Assembly: GCA_046727435.1 (NCBI GenBank)
Contig: JBKPCR010000404.1
Span: forward strand, 1-15,681
Length of the DNA stretch: 15,681 bases
Direction: 5' to 3'
Source of the DNA: CAVPRW01 sp046727435 [NCBI: bacterium]
GTDB lineage: Bacteria > Tectomicrobia > Entotheonellia > J063
A program made the position numbers and the translations under genes. Under the pieces are notes generated by a model, which did not search any database, was not told the origin of the DNA, and was given only the letters and a program-made list of their open reading frames with translations. Below, piece by piece: positions 15,028 through 15,681 of this stretch (position 1 is the stretch's first letter; each line of letters opens with the position of its first letter).

Positions 15028-15246
15028 TCAAACACATTCGTTTTTGAGACCATAACCAACCAGAGCTCGTGGCACGTGCGTTGATCTGTGCACGGTTGAG
15101 ATCTGAAAGCCATCGAGATCATGACTGGACGTGCCGAGAAAGGCCTGAATGGGTTGGGCGGTCTCCAGGTCGATGGCCAGCAGATCCCGCGTGACCCCTT
15201 TGCCTGTCATCCGTCGCGCGTCATCGCCCCGATGCACACGGGTCAT
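15028..15246 (-). CDS. Small hypothetical protein overlapping the CAP gene
   Basis: The ATG at 15246 overlaps the stop of the upstream CAP-domain gene as ATGA, a typical sign of translational coupling. The 72-residue product (GVTRDLLAIDLETAQPIQAF, then LGTSSHDLDGFQISTVHRS) has no signal peptide, membrane segment or known motif. It ends 54 bases before the preferred start of the TIR gene and in the same direction. It could be a real small partner, the remnant of a longer CAP tail, or chance. Confidence 0.35.
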   Translation of the reverse strand: MTRVHRGDDARRMTGKGVTRDLLAIDLETAQPIQAFLGTSSHDLDGFQISTVHRSTHVPRALVGYGLKNECV

Positions 15247-15681
15247 CCCGGCTCTGCCCGGAATACTCCAGCGTCCCCTCGTACAATGGTATAGCGATCC
15301 CCGTGGTTCGGATGGACCGTCGTCGGCTCCGGCGTGCCCGGCCACTGGAAGGTCACTTCGGGCGGCCGACACTGCTGGTGGGTACGCGTCGTCCGTGGAG
15401 GCAGCGGGAACACTTGGCCGTCAACCGCATACGTGATCGTGGCATCGGTGTGATTGGTTAGCTGAAATGCGATCTGCTGGGACATCGGATGGCCGAACAG
15501 CTGTACCGCGTAGAAGGCACCAGTCTGCTGGCTCTGGGCGATCCCGACGCCGGTTTCCGTCACCGCCGGGTCGAGCACATTCTGCCGGTGGTCGGGCGAG
15601 TGTTGCCAGCCCTCGAAGAATCCCTGCGCCAGCGCCTCGGCCGTGAATCCGCCCGAGTGGTATTGATACGCAATGTTTTCG
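15243..15681 (-). CDS. CAP/SCP-domain protein (YkwD-like), 5' partial
   Basis: The gene enters from the right edge; its start is outside the window. The first visible residues, ENIAYQYHSGG, then EALAQGFFEGWQHSPDHRQN and GVGIAQSQQTGAFYAVQLFG, form the second half of the CAP (cysteine-rich secretory/PR-1) fold: ENIA, the Trp-xx-SPxHRxN block with a conserved His, and the closing strand before FG. Bacterial members are usually secreted, with unclear roles. A further 80 residues follow the domain as beta strands (QQIAFQLTNHTDATITYAVD, GDRYTIVRGDAGVFRAEPG), possibly a small binding module. It ends at TGA 15243-15245. Confidence 0.85.
   Translation of the reverse strand, partial: ENIAYQYHSGGFTAEALAQGFFEGWQHSPDHRQNVLDPAVTETGVGIAQSQQTGAFYAVQLFGHPMSQQIAFQLTNHTDATITYAVDGQVFPLPPRTTRTHQQCRPPEVTFQWPGTPEPTTVHPNHGDRYTIVRGDAGVFRAEPG

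Noticed and set aside
1-15681. CRISPR array, tRNA or rRNA genes
   Set aside because: No regularly spaced repeats, no cloverleaf-like segments with a T-loop consensus and no rRNA signature were seen by eye.

Overview
This is a GC-rich window from what looks like an uncultured, metabolically versatile bacterium. It carries a luciferase-like flavin monooxygenase, an ACMSD-type amidohydrolase, an MmgE/PrpD protein and remnants of a PEP mutase/isocitrate lyase-type enzyme, an SDR enzyme and a YtcJ-like amidohydrolase. Such a mix is common in large genomes of the Tectomicrobia/Entotheonella, Rokubacteria or soil proteobacteria kind. That placement is inference; no rRNA or other taxonomic marker is present.

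Layout. (1) 1-1025: 3' part of an MdtG-like MFS exporter. (2) 1491-3739, plus strand: a decayed DnaQ-like exonuclease, an intact LLM-class flavin monooxygenase, and a frameshifted, shortened PEP mutase-family remnant. (3) 3855-4871, minus strand: an intact HAD phosphatase behind the C-terminal stub of an amidohydrolase. (4) 5130-5943: an IS5-family insertion with a broken transposase, abutting an antisense SDR remnant at about 5926-6087. (5) 6130-9393: an MmgE/PrpD gene (minus) and an amidohydrolase gene (plus) diverge from a roughly 680 bp spacer with two inverted repeats. (6) 9394-13031: a cassette of small, mostly unrecognised plus-strand genes. It holds a ribbon-helix-helix-like repeat protein broken by two amber codons, an OB-fold-like protein, a helical protein, a two-part protein with a DUF4177-like tail, and decayed small ORFs. 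(7) 13064-15681, minus strand: a two-pass membrane protein, a TIR-domain protein cut by an amber codon just before its likely catalytic glutamate, a small ORF of unknown function and the 3' part of a CAP/SCP-domain protein.

The metabolic genes seem to be peripheral catabolic or oxidative functions rather than one pathway. The most striking property is the density of broken genes: at least eight loci carry frameshifts, nonsense codons or truncations, while the neighbouring enzymes are clean. This suggests an accessory region in active decay. The candidates most worth following are the TIR protein with its amber codon and unrecognised N-terminal region, and the small-gene cassette at 9915-13031.
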